A stretch of DNA of 64,000 nt from CAWCDJ01 sp963836015 (GTDB taxonomy: Bacteria > Acidobacteriota > Terriglobia > Bryobacterales > Bryobacteraceae): assembly GCA_963836015.1 (NCBI GenBank), contig CAWIIF010000015.1:1302001-1366000 (forward strand), in the 5' to 3' direction. This document shows, in pieces, positions 36,501-44,705 of this stretch (its first letter is position 1; every line of letters starts with the position of its first letter). A program made the position numbers and the translations under genes. The notes under the pieces are model-generated. The model was given only the letters and a program-made list of their open reading frames with translations, was not told the DNA's origin and made no database searches.

Positions 36501-37038
36501 GAGCTCCGGGCTCGGACTTCACAACTCCGGCTGAAAGGCGTGCCAGGTAAGTGAAGACCCGCTGCCCGCCCAACGGCAGATCGGCCACGGCCCTCGTGTT
36601 CAAGTCCTGGCCAAGGGTGGTGCTCTCGGTCTGCAGCAGCGGCGCTTCCGCGCTCACCTCGACTGCCTGGGTGACGTCGCCCACTGTCAGCACGAGGTTC
36701 ACGCCGACCCGATCTCCGCCTACGATGTTAACGTTCTGCTGCTCGATCCGCCGGAACCCTTTCGCCTCGGCGGTAATCGTGTAAATCCCGGGTTTCAATG
36801 CGGGTCGGATATACGTGCCGTCCGTGCCGGATTGCACCTCATACTTGAGCCCGGTGGCCGCTTCGGTAATGGTAATCTTGGCGTCCGGCACCACACCGCC
36901 TTGCGTGTCGGTGATCGTGCCGGTAATGGTGCCCATATCGCGTTGGGCGTACGCTAGGGTCGTAAAAGTCAGAGCGAGAACCGTCAGCATCAACACGGAC
37001 CGGCGGCACCCGAGGAGACCCAAGCAAATGCGTGGCAT
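33535..37038 (-). CDS. TonB-dependent receptor, Oar-like, with carboxypeptidase-regulatory-like N-domain
   Basis: The 1167-residue outer-membrane protein has a signal peptide ending near TLAYA, a CarboxypepD_reg-like Ig domain (MGTITGTITDTQGGVVPDAKITI ... YTITAEAKGFRRIEQQNV, about residues 35-120), a plug domain (NNFLLNGVDNNVNVIDFLNQ) and a large beta-barrel that ends in SERHIQMSLRFQF with the terminal phenylalanine expected for barrel insertion. This is the Oar/SusC-like acidobacterial receptor class, thought to import oligosaccharides or peptides. It is upstream of the FG-GAP/TPR genes on the same strand with a 137-base gap. Its ribosome binding region is a run of eight G, annotated separately. 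Confidence 0.93.
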   Translation of the reverse strand: MPRICLGLLGCRRSVLMLTVLALTFTTLAYAQRDMGTITGTITDTQGGVVPDAKITITEAATGLKYEVQSGTDGTYIRPALKPGIYTITAEAKGFRRIEQQNVNIVGGDRVGVNLVLTVGDVTQAVEVSAEAPLLQTESTTLGQDLNTRAVADLPLGGQRVFTYLARLSAGVVKSEPGARDEVGGGFSANGVRSNGQNNFLLNGVDNNVNVIDFLNQTAFVVGPSVEAIGEMRILTNGYNAEYGRGAGGVVNVNLKSGTNSLHGVAYDILQNEKLNANRWEYNKAGRTRGPVKQNQFGAAAGFPIIKNRLFMFGDYQGTRIRSSGGAVQNLGYGGFYTIPTPAMVKGDFSSLLGSVVGTVNGGSVAKGAIYDPLSNATVNGQLTRTMFPGNVIPANRFDPAAAKIMALFPAANQAVTPGIGFNNDFATSTAGVQNTDQGDTRVDFKLSDKDSLFGSLSYSNLNKFNAPFFPGALDGTPFNAVTEEDLGRNAQFSYTRIWTNSLISETRVGYSRLVTSRVGANPDKDLYKEFGIGGYNPMTALNGGLPQMQFGGTTGYTQIGANDWLPSKEYSNVWDFIQNVAINKGTHALKFGAEYRMIGFPFFQVPYPHGEMNFNSNETAFPSLANGSNGVQLSSQTGDPMASFLLGQVNNGQISTNNFISSDKVAWAFYGQDDWKVSPKLTVNLGLRYELFSPIGEKFARQSNFVYDNLTLYIPKGKDQNAPLPVNFPTAFPNVKVSRGEVDKYMIPWDKWDFGPRIGIAYNALDKTVIRLGYGIFYGGEENQGGNPNRGESVPFNQSTVLPHSGQLGNTGTFEQNPYFPGGVSGGYPINVFNLPAPIAFRGVATDFRNGMVHKWNVAIQRELPKHSMLELAYVGNHQAHQLFQPDWNACPNFGTTNSAINCTSLRPTPYIGGISGTASFGRGNYHGMTARFEKRYSEGLWFLASYTYGHALADTGTTLSGSTGFGTPDPRNYGSGYSSAAWDIRHNFTSSFGYDIPFGRGKKFGSNMNKAANVVAGNWQVNGILTLHTGNPFTIRWNGCQGQWNACRPDLVSGKNPQAAPSGGRSPDHWFDITAVTAAAPLTGGNLGLQTNTAPPAKLLDFSVFKDFVFTERFKLQYRMEATNLFNHPWFGTPDNNLQDANFGKSTSTYSGSERHIQMSLRFQF

Positions 37039-37042
37039 AGAA

Positions 37043-37050
37043 CCCCCCCC
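37043..37050 (-). promoter_or_regulatory. G8 homopolymer as ribosome binding site of the TonB receptor gene
   Basis: On the minus strand the leader reads GGGGAAAAGGGGGGGGTTCT directly before the ATG at 37038; the G8 run ends four bases from the start codon. The run replaces a normal Shine-Dalgarno sequence and could slip in length, changing translation (phase variation). It is also complementary to the CCCCTCC loop of the small-RNA candidates at 51.8-52.1 kb. Confidence 0.45.
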
Positions 37051-37189
37051 TTTTCCCCGTCTATTCCTGTGGAGCGTTTACAAGCTGAACCATGTAAGCG
37101 CACCCAAAACAGGATGTGGGTAGTGTAAAGCTACTAGAATGTGGAGTCAAGGATAAACGGCTTGAAAAACCTCAAGGTACTTTGCGCTC

Positions 37190-38425
37190 TCAGCGGCGCG
37201 GCTCGTCCTTGAGGTCGGGCAAGGACGGCCCCACGCCCGTCTCGGCGGCGGTCAGCCGGGCGTGTTCGGCGCGCTCGGCGCGTGCACGTTCGGGGTCGCC
37301 GAGCTTATCGTAGGCGCGAGCAAGCTGAAAATGCGCCGCCGCGACCTTTGGATTCAGCTGGATGCTCCGCGATAACTCGGCTGCGGCCTGCTTCCATTCG
37401 TGGTTCTTCCCGAGCAGCATCCCGAGTTCGAAGTGCGATTCCCAGTAGCCCTCGCGGAGCTGAATCGACTTCCTCAATTTCGTCTCGATTTCGGCGGCAT
37501 CGCCCGATGCCGCACCGAGCGCCTTGGCGTGGAGGCAAACCGCCAGGTAGTTACCTGGTTCGGCCTTTTCCCATTCCCCGAAGGCCGCTACAACCTGTGG
37601 AAGGCGATCGCCGGCCTGGCCGAGAATCCGCGCCAGAAACACGTAGGGCTGCTCCACCGCCCGATCAATCGCGATCACTCGCAAAAAAGCGTCGATGGCA
37701 TCCGCGAAGTGGCGTTGCCCATACGCGGCCACCCCATAGGCGAGATATATTTGCGCGCTGTCGGGAAAGCGCTGGCAGGCCTTTCCCAAGGTGGCCGTGG
37801 CGCCCGCGAAATCGGCCTTGCGAAGCTGTAGTTGGCCCAAGTCAAAGACGTACGCTTCTTGCAGAGGATCCCGCTCTGCCGCGGCACGGAACTCCCGTTC
37901 GGCATCATCCAGCCGATTCGCCGCCGCGTGCGCCTGGCCGAGGAGGTAATGCATCTGGGCCGTGTCGGCGCGTTGCAGCGCGGTCTTGGCCCATGTAATC
38001 GCCGGTTCCACTTCGCCGGCCCGTAGCGACAGGTCGGCGGCGCGGGCTGCGGCCTGAGGATCCGCGCCCTGGCTGGACGCATATTGCCGCTCCGCGTCCG
38101 CCGCCTTGGCGAATTCCCGGGTTTCCGAATAGTACATTGCAAGCGCGTGCTGCGCCGGCGAATCCGTGGTCGCCAGGCGGGACGCCTTCCCGGCCGCCTC
38201 ATCGGCCAAAGCCTTGTCCTTGGCGCGCAGATAGGTTTGCGCCAGGGCCGCCCACACCAGGGCATTCTCCGGCTTCAGCCGGGATGCGCTTTCCAGGCGC
38301 TGCCGGGCCTGCGTCAGGTCGTTCGCGCTCAGCGCCAGAAGGCCTCGGCGGAACTCCTCCTCAAACGACTGGGCTGCCAGCGCTCCCGCTACCACGCACA
38401 GCAGGAATGCGAGGGACCGTGTCAT
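37190..38425 (-). CDS. Exported TPR-repeat protein
   Basis: The 411-residue product has a signal peptide (MTRSLAFLLCVVAGALAAQ) and about ten TPRs (NDLTQARQRLESASRLKPEN, PLQEAYVFDLGQLQLRKADF, PGNYLAVCLHAKALGAASGDA). It lies upstream of the TonB receptor gene with about 150 bases between, on the same strand, and shares its exported-TPR design with the gene at 28676-29716. It probably belongs to the same surface system. The gap before the receptor gene leaves room for a separate promoter. Confidence 0.87.
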   Translation of the reverse strand: MTRSLAFLLCVVAGALAAQSFEEEFRRGLLALSANDLTQARQRLESASRLKPENALVWAALAQTYLRAKDKALADEAAGKASRLATTDSPAQHALAMYYSETREFAKAADAERQYASSQGADPQAAARAADLSLRAGEVEPAITWAKTALQRADTAQMHYLLGQAHAAANRLDDAEREFRAAAERDPLQEAYVFDLGQLQLRKADFAGATATLGKACQRFPDSAQIYLAYGVAAYGQRHFADAIDAFLRVIAIDRAVEQPYVFLARILGQAGDRLPQVVAAFGEWEKAEPGNYLAVCLHAKALGAASGDAAEIETKLRKSIQLREGYWESHFELGMLLGKNHEWKQAAAELSRSIQLNPKVAAAHFQLARAYDKLGDPERARAERAEHARLTAAETGVGPSLPDLKDEPRR

Positions 38426-38529
38426 CCAACCTCATTGTAGAGCAAGTGCCCCGTGCTACCAGGGCACTGAACCTTGTTACTTGGCTTGAGAGACAGTACA
38501 CTGTTGGCTGTCTGGTCACACGGTGGGCT

Positions 38530-39639
38530 ATGACGCGGAGAACTTTGCTCGGTGTCCTGGCCGCGGCGGTCTCGCAGCGGCTTGGTCCGGCCGGTCGGGC
38601 CGCGCTGAAACCCTCCCGAAGGGTGGTGCTGGTCACCATCGGCGGGATTCGCCGGCAGGAGAGCTGGTCGCAACGGGGACTGCGCTACATCCCCCACCTG
38701 TCCCACGATTTACTCCCGCAGGCGCTGTTTTTCCCCTATACGATTAACGAGGGCGTAACGTCCCATTTCAATACGATCTCGAGCATCCTCACGGGAGTCT
38801 GGCAATACGTCGATGACTGGGGCGGGGAAAAACCCTCTCACCCCACTTTGTTTCAGCAGCTCCAATCCCAAACTCATGCCGGCCCGGAAGATACCTGGGT
38901 GGTCACCAGCAACAAGCAACTTACCGCCAACATCAGTCCAGGAGCCAATGTAATTCTGTCCAAGCAACTGATGGTGGAGGCCGTAGAGAGGATCATCAAG
39001 GGGCAGAGCCAGCGCAGCCGGCTGGAACGGGAACAGATTCTGGCCGAGATGACCTCAGTACTCGACACCGATTGCGAACGGATCGGGTGGGGTGTGCCCT
39101 CGGAATCCGCCTTTCGCAACCCGGAGATCAAACAGACGTTTCTCACCGCCCTCACGGATTTTATTCATGGGTCCGACGCACCGGCCACCGGAGACGAACT
39201 CACGTTTCTGATTGGCCGCGAGGTGTTGCGCCGGATTGCGCCGGCGATCCTCATGATCAATCTGTCCGATATGGAAGTGGCTCACTCCGGCAGCTACTCG
39301 CTCCACCTGGGCGGCATCGGACGCACCGACTCGATCTGCCACCGGATGTGGGAGTTCATTCAGTCCACTCCTTCGCTCAGGGACGGCACGACCCTGATCA
39401 TCATGAACGAATTTGGCCGCGACCCCGACGGATCGGGCACCAACGGGTTCTTCAACCACCGCACCGATACGGAGTCCTGCCGCTTGGCCTGGACAATGGT
39501 TCTGGGGCCGGCCGCCGGGAAGCCGCAGGTTGTGGAGCGGGTGGTCCGGCAGATCGATGTCGCGCCATCGATCGCGCCATGGCTGGGCTTCGAGTGCAGT
39601 AAGGCGGCAGGCGCAAGGCTGCCGGAATTCCATGTCTGA
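38530..39639 (+). CDS. Alkaline-phosphatase-superfamily-like exported protein
   Basis: A 369-residue protein with a Tat-like leader (MTRRTLLGVLAAAVSQ). VVLVTIGGIRRQESW near residue 35, HLSHDLLPQALFFPYTINEGVTSHFNTISSILTGV and MINLSDMEVAHSGSY with later IIMNEFGRDPDGSG resemble the fold of sulfatase/alkaline-phosphatase proteins, including the closing metal-site-like region. The usual first metal aspartate (VTIDG) is glycine here (VTIGG), so catalysis is doubtful or the metal site differs. The 3' end overlaps the next gene by eight bases, implying joint function. Divergent from the TPR gene. Confidence 0.6.
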   Translation: MTRRTLLGVLAAAVSQRLGPAGRAALKPSRRVVLVTIGGIRRQESWSQRGLRYIPHLSHDLLPQALFFPYTINEGVTSHFNTISSILTGVWQYVDDWGGEKPSHPTLFQQLQSQTHAGPEDTWVVTSNKQLTANISPGANVILSKQLMVEAVERIIKGQSQRSRLEREQILAEMTSVLDTDCERIGWGVPSESAFRNPEIKQTFLTALTDFIHGSDAPATGDELTFLIGREVLRRIAPAILMINLSDMEVAHSGSYSLHLGGIGRTDSICHRMWEFIQSTPSLRDGTTLIIMNEFGRDPDGSGTNGFFNHRTDTESCRLAWTMVLGPAAGKPQVVERVVRQIDVAPSIAPWLGFECSKAAGARLPEFHV

Positions 39640-40828
39640 CGAGCCCAAAGCGCCCGCGGAGCTGATCCGGCGTCTACCCGCGACGTTCGGCCCGGCGCTC
39701 AACGACCAGCTCCGGCAGTGGGAACTCCTCTTTCCGGCGGAGCAGCGCCAGCTTCGAGCACAACTCGATTGGCTTTCCCGCCTGCAGCGGGACCAGTTCG
39801 ATCAGCTCTTTGCGCGCCTCATCGACATCGAGAGACACATGGCTCTTCCCCGCTGGGATCCGAACACCGCGGGAATGAGCGTTCGGGACACGGGCATTCT
39901 GGCGCGTTCTCCGCTTTATCCGCAATGGCGCTCGGAAGTCGAAAAAGTCTTCAGCCGCATCGATGACGCTGCGATTCAGCCTGCTGGGCTCGAGAGTCTG
40001 CCGCGTCTCGTAGTTTGTATTCTTCCGCCCCGGATTCCCCTGGGGGGCCAGTCGCCGTGGCCGGACCTGGAGAAGGACGGCCTGTGGCTTTCCATGGATC
40101 GTCCGTTCGGCGAGATCCTGCCCACCTTTATCCCGGCCATCGCTGAACGAGCCTGCCCTCCGGCGCTGGAAGCGGCCGAGCGCACCTGGGTATTCGAGAG
40201 CGATCACCGGCTATCCGGTGCCGCCGGCGCCAGCGTGTTGTCGTGGGATTCCCTAGGCCCGTTGCGGCAGGAATTCCTGCGGAGGCTCAATGCGGTACAG
40301 CGGGACCTCCGGTCGGTAGATCAGACTAACGAAGATCTGAAGCGCATCGATATCGACCGGCTGGCGGGCCCGGAGATTGCGGTCAACCCGCGCCTGCGGG
40401 AGTTCGTCCGGACACTGTTGCTGAGCGGCAATGGATCGCTTGTGTTCAGTAATTCGTTCGTACAGTGGGGCGCTTCGGAGGCCTTACGGCGGGCCCAACC
40501 CCAGGTGCTCATGGCTTCTTTTGGTATTCGCAAGAAGCTGAAGCCGTTCAGCAGTCTTGTCCTGTTCGAAGACCAGAGCCGCTCCAACCCGGTGCGGGAC
40601 GAAGACGACCCGGCCGGTTCACTGATCGATGCGGCGATGCTGTCACAATATGTCTACCTCGGGGCCCAGCGGGTAGCATGTTATCGAGGTCAAGCCGTCA
40701 CGCTCATGGCTGCCTGCGACTCAAACCAGGTCCTGATCCTGGGCCCCCGAGGCTCCAGTTTCCTGGGCTCATCCGCGAACCCGAAAGACCTGACCGCGCT
40801 TGCGCTGCGCTGGCTCAGGCCGGCCTGA
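39632..40828 (+). CDS. Hypothetical protein coupled to the phosphatase-like gene
   Basis: The 398-residue product (start ATG 39632, inside the end of the previous gene) has no signal peptide or clear membrane segment. The first 70 residues are helical and charged (LLFPAEQRQLRAQLDWLSRLQ), the rest mixed alpha/beta (VVCILPPRIPLGGQSPW; GNGSLVFSNSFVQWGASEAL). I recognise no family. The overlap with the alkaline-phosphatase-like gene suggests the two proteins act together, one exported and one cytoplasmic. Confidence 0.7.
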   Translation: MSDEPKAPAELIRRLPATFGPALNDQLRQWELLFPAEQRQLRAQLDWLSRLQRDQFDQLFARLIDIERHMALPRWDPNTAGMSVRDTGILARSPLYPQWRSEVEKVFSRIDDAAIQPAGLESLPRLVVCILPPRIPLGGQSPWPDLEKDGLWLSMDRPFGEILPTFIPAIAERACPPALEAAERTWVFESDHRLSGAAGASVLSWDSLGPLRQEFLRRLNAVQRDLRSVDQTNEDLKRIDIDRLAGPEIAVNPRLREFVRTLLLSGNGSLVFSNSFVQWGASEALRRAQPQVLMASFGIRKKLKPFSSLVLFEDQSRSNPVRDEDDPAGSLIDAAMLSQYVYLGAQRVACYRGQAVTLMAACDSNQVLILGPRGSSFLGSSANPKDLTALALRWLRPA

Positions 40829-40832
40829 ACGT

Positions 40833-42392
40833 TCAGATCAGCTCCGGCGCGGCCGGCTTTACCCGGATCGCGATCGAGCGGCTTCCGAGGATCGGATGGG
40901 TCGCGGTCAGGTTCACCACGCCGGTACTCTCCTTCGCCTTTACCCAAACCGCGGACGCCCCGCCTGACAGCACCAGCGGATTCTCCCCGATAAGTTCCCC
41001 GGGGCCCGTCAGGGCAAGCGAGATGGCGGTCGTGGCGAACGGCCTGATGTTGCCATACTCGTCGGTGACCATCAGGACCACGCGAGTCGCATCGCGGCCG
41101 TCCCCGTCCAGCTCCGTATCATCCGCGATGATTTTGACATCGGTGTCTTTTCCGCTCCCGGAGAGGACCAGGGTCTTCGCCACCTTGCCGCCGATGTAGC
41201 CTTCGATCTTCAGATCGCCCCATGGAGTCAGCGGCAGTTCGCCCAAGTCCATCAGGAAGGGCGGGTACTTGAGATGGGCAAACGTCTGGCGGTCCGGGCC
41301 GAGTTCCTGCTTCAACTCACCGGCCCAGTAGATCTTCAGGTGGTCGCAGTTGGAGAGAATCGGCACCCGGCGGGGACCGCCGGCCCCCGACCGGTCTCCC
41401 TGCGACCAGAAGAAGCCCGCCTCGAGCACCACCTGTTCCGCCGGATCGCACTGCGCCGCGTAAAAATACGCAGCCGGTTTTGGAATGCGGAAGATATCCG
41501 ACACGCCGTGATTCCCGCTGCGGCCGCCGAATCATCCCCTCTACATGAACACCGAGTTATACAGCTTCGGGTTCTTCAAGCTCCACAGCTCGATTTCCGG
41601 AAGCGACTCCAGACGGACCTCATGAAATTCGGCCTCGCCCGAGACAGGGGCCGTGGCCGTCTTCAGTACCTTCGTTCCGTCGAGCAGTTCGACCGTGAGC
41701 GTGGCGCCTGCTTGCACCGGACCCTGCAGATAGCAGCGCACGCCGACTGAGCGATCGGCCTCCAGTGGCCGCGTTGCCTTCGCGTACACATTGTCGATGA
41801 ACGTCGTCGGAACCACACGAAGCTGGACGTCGCGGTAGATGCCGCCAAAGGTCAGGTAGTCGATGTCTTGTCCGAATGGCGGAATGTCGCTTCGCTCGGT
41901 CGAATCCAACTCCACAGCGATCACGTTGTCGGCGCCAAGCTTGATCTGCGGCGTGATCTCGAAACTGAAAGGCGTATAGCCGCCCTTGTATTCGTCGAAC
42001 CGGTGCCCGTTCACGGTCACCGTGGACGCCGTCATGGCCCCGCCGAAATCCAGGAAGATCCGCTTGCCGTTCCATTCCGGCAAGGCCCGAAAGTGGCGGC
42101 GGTATGCGGACACGTACTGGAAGGCGCTCTCATCGAAGCTGTGCCAGGGAAGGCTCACGTTGGTATGCGGCAGCGTGACCTTCTGCCATTCCGAATCATT
42201 GAGGCCGGGAGCCGCGACCCCGGCACGAGTCTTGCCGCCGAACAGCCAGTTGCGGTTCAGGTCGTACGAACGGCGATGCGGGTCCGCAGCCGGGCCGGCC
42301 GGCTGCACTTGTGCGGCCAGAGCGCCCGCCGCGGCAGAGCCGAGGATGAACATCCGCCGGTCCAGCTTCCGATTGTTGTCCTTAGCCGCCAT
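40833..42392 (-). pseudogene. GH2 glycoside hydrolase gene with in-frame loss of the catalytic barrel
   Basis: Two same-frame pieces of one exported GH2 (beta-galactosidase/glucuronidase-type) gene. The 5' part (42392-41541) has a Tat leader (KLDRRMFILGSAAAGALAAQ), the sugar-binding domain (NGKRIFLDFGGAMTASTVTVNG, GGYTPFSFEITP) and an Ig-like domain ending SLKNPKLYNSVFM at TAG 41543-41541. After AGG GGA comes a second stop TGA, then the same frame resumes with FGGRSGNHGVSDIFRIPKPAAYFY, the end of a GH2 barrel, and C-terminal Ig-like domains to 40833. The roughly 300 residues holding the catalytic acid and nucleophile glutamates are missing. The protein cannot be a working hydrolase; the 5' product might still bind sugar. 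Confidence 0.82.
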
Positions 42393-42497
42393 GGAACGCT
42401 AGCCTAACACAAGGCCGCGTGTCGCAGACCCCACTTTCGGCGGGGGAACTCCGAAACCCTCCCATCGGACACTGGTGTCCTGATAGGATATGCAGCT

Positions 42498-44654
42498 ATG
42501 AAGATCCAATCTCCGCTCCGCCCCGGGCCGTGCCTGGCTCTGGCGATCGTTGTCGCCGTCGCCACCGTGGGGAGCCGCGCGCAAGGGCCTGCCCAGACGC
42601 GCTTTGCCGCCGATCAGATGGGCACGTTCCTCTATGGCGCCGCGTTCTATGAGGAATACATGCCCCAGGACCGCTTGGAGACAGACGTGCGGTTGATGGA
42701 GCAGGCAGGCATCAACGTAGTCCGCGTGGGGGAGTCCACGTGGAGTCTCTGGGAGCCCGAGGACGGCCGGTTCGAGTTTGCCTGGATGGACCGGATCATC
42801 GAACGCCTGGCGCGGGCGCATATCCGCGTGATCCTGGGCACGCCCACATACTCGATTCCGCCCTGGATGTTCAAGAAGCATCCGGAGATCCTGGTGACGA
42901 GGCTGGACGGCCAGAAGGCCACCTACGGCCTGCGCCAGAATATGGACATCACGAACCCGGATTTTCTGCGCTATTCCGAGCGGGTCATTCGTAAGATCAC
43001 CGAACATTATCGCGACAACCCGGCCGTGATCGGTTACCAGGTAGACAATGAGACCACTTCCAACGGTACGGCTGGTCCCAATGTGCAGGCCGGTTTCGTG
43101 GAGTACCTGCGGGAGAGATTTTCCAGCGTCGAACGGCTGAACCGGATCTGGGGATTGGTCTACTGGGGCCAGAGCCTGCATGACTGGTCCGAGCTCCCTC
43201 CGCGCAATGGCATCCTGAACCCCGGATGGAAACTGGAGTGGGACCGCTACCAGGACTTGCTGACCACCAGGTTTCTGGCCTGGCAGGCCGGTCTGGTACG
43301 CGAGCAACTTCGCCCGGACCAGTTCGTTACACAGGATTTTGGCGGCGCTACCCGCGCGGACGTCAACGAATACCAGGTTTCGAAGAGCCTGGACATCGCA
43401 GCCATCAATCCCTATCATCCAACCCAGGATCTGTACGACGGGGAGGGCTCGAGTTACGGCGGCGATTTTACGCGGTCGCTCAAACGCACCAACTACCTGG
43501 TGACCGAGACCAATGCCCAGACCATCGGCTGGGATTCGCGCACGCAGTTCCCGCCCTATGACGGGCAGATTCGCCAGGATGTTTACCTGATGGCTGCCAC
43601 TGGCGCCAACATGGTGGAATACTGGCACTGGCATTCGCTTCACTACGGCCAGGAGACATATTGGAAGGGCGTGCTGTCGCACGATCTCGAACCCGGCCGC
43701 GCCTACGCCGAGGTGGCGCGTACCGCGCATGAGCTGCAACGGATCGGTTCGCGTATCGTCGACTTGAAGGCCGCCCATCCGGTGGCCCTGCTGTATAGCA
43801 ACGATTCACGCCGCGGCACAGAGTACATGCCGTTCCTTATTTCTCAGCCTCGCGGCGACATGCCGTGGAGTCATCCCGGAGGTTACGACCTGGAAATGCG
43901 GCGGCTGTACCGTGCGCTTTACCGCCTGAATACCGGCGTAGATTTTGTCTTCCCGGAGACGGCGGACCTGAGCGAGTACAAAGTGGTCGTGGTGCCGCCG
44001 CTCTATATCGCGAGCGATGAAGTGCTCCGGCGCCTCGTTGAATATGTTCGCGCCGGCGGCCACCTGGTGCTGACCCTGAAAAGCGGCTTCTGCGACGAGT
44101 ATTCGACAGTTCGTCCAAGCATGGCCCCCGGACCGCTGCGGGAGGCGGCCGGCTTTCATTACCAGGAGTTTTCCAACCTGGCGAAGCCGCTGCCGCTCAA
44201 GGACGACCCCTTCCAGGCCGGCGCAGAGAATCAGGTGAGCGATTGGGCCGAGATGCTTCTGCTCGATACGGCCAGGCCGCTGGCCTTCTACGACCACCCG
44301 TTCTTCGGCAAATATCCAGCGATCACGGAGAACCAGTTCGGCAAAGGGATGGTGACGTACGAGGGAACGGTGCTCAGCGACGTGTTGCAGCAGAAGGTGT
44401 TGGAACGGGTTCTCGGCCAGGCGCAGCTGCTTGGGCCCGACCAGAAAATGCCTGCGGGCGTCCGGGTGAAACACGGCACCGGCCGATCCGGGAAAGTGAT
44501 CCATTATTACTTCAACTTCTCGGCGGCGCCGCAGCCGGTGGTCTATCCGTACGGAAGCGGCACGGAATTGCTCTTGAACCGCGCGGTGTCGAAAGGCGGT
44601 ACACTGGCGCTCGATCCCTGGGGCGTGGCGATTGTAGAGCAGGAACAACCGTAG
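42498..44654 (+). CDS. Exported GH42 beta-galactosidase
   Basis: The 718-residue protein has a signal peptide (to about residue 28), then a GH42 (beta/alpha)8 barrel: FLYGAAFYEEYMPQDRLETDV at the start, acid/base E185 in GYQVDNETTS and nucleophile E337 in YLVTETNAQ. Regions after 440 form the trimerisation (VALLYSNDSRRGTEYMPF, VVVPPLYIASDEVL) and C-terminal domains. It hydrolyses terminal beta-galactosides, here outside the cytoplasm. Full length. It is divergent from the broken GH2 gene, which may have been its functional partner or predecessor. Confidence 0.93.
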   Translation: MKIQSPLRPGPCLALAIVVAVATVGSRAQGPAQTRFAADQMGTFLYGAAFYEEYMPQDRLETDVRLMEQAGINVVRVGESTWSLWEPEDGRFEFAWMDRIIERLARAHIRVILGTPTYSIPPWMFKKHPEILVTRLDGQKATYGLRQNMDITNPDFLRYSERVIRKITEHYRDNPAVIGYQVDNETTSNGTAGPNVQAGFVEYLRERFSSVERLNRIWGLVYWGQSLHDWSELPPRNGILNPGWKLEWDRYQDLLTTRFLAWQAGLVREQLRPDQFVTQDFGGATRADVNEYQVSKSLDIAAINPYHPTQDLYDGEGSSYGGDFTRSLKRTNYLVTETNAQTIGWDSRTQFPPYDGQIRQDVYLMAATGANMVEYWHWHSLHYGQETYWKGVLSHDLEPGRAYAEVARTAHELQRIGSRIVDLKAAHPVALLYSNDSRRGTEYMPFLISQPRGDMPWSHPGGYDLEMRRLYRALYRLNTGVDFVFPETADLSEYKVVVVPPLYIASDEVLRRLVEYVRAGGHLVLTLKSGFCDEYSTVRPSMAPGPLREAAGFHYQEFSNLAKPLPLKDDPFQAGAENQVSDWAEMLLLDTARPLAFYDHPFFGKYPAITENQFGKGMVTYEGTVLSDVLQQKVLERVLGQAQLLGPDQKMPAGVRVKHGTGRSGKVIHYYFNFSAAPQPVVYPYGSGTELLLNRAVSKGGTLALDPWGVAIVEQEQP

Positions 44655-44705
44655 TCCTGCGAGCTGCCGGGGAACTTCGCGGCACGCGCGTCGTATTGGT
44701 TTGAT

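Noticed and set aside
42399..43778. 459-residue minus-strand frame opposite the GH42 gene
   Set aside because: Antisense shadow of a full-length enzyme gene with both catalytic residues.
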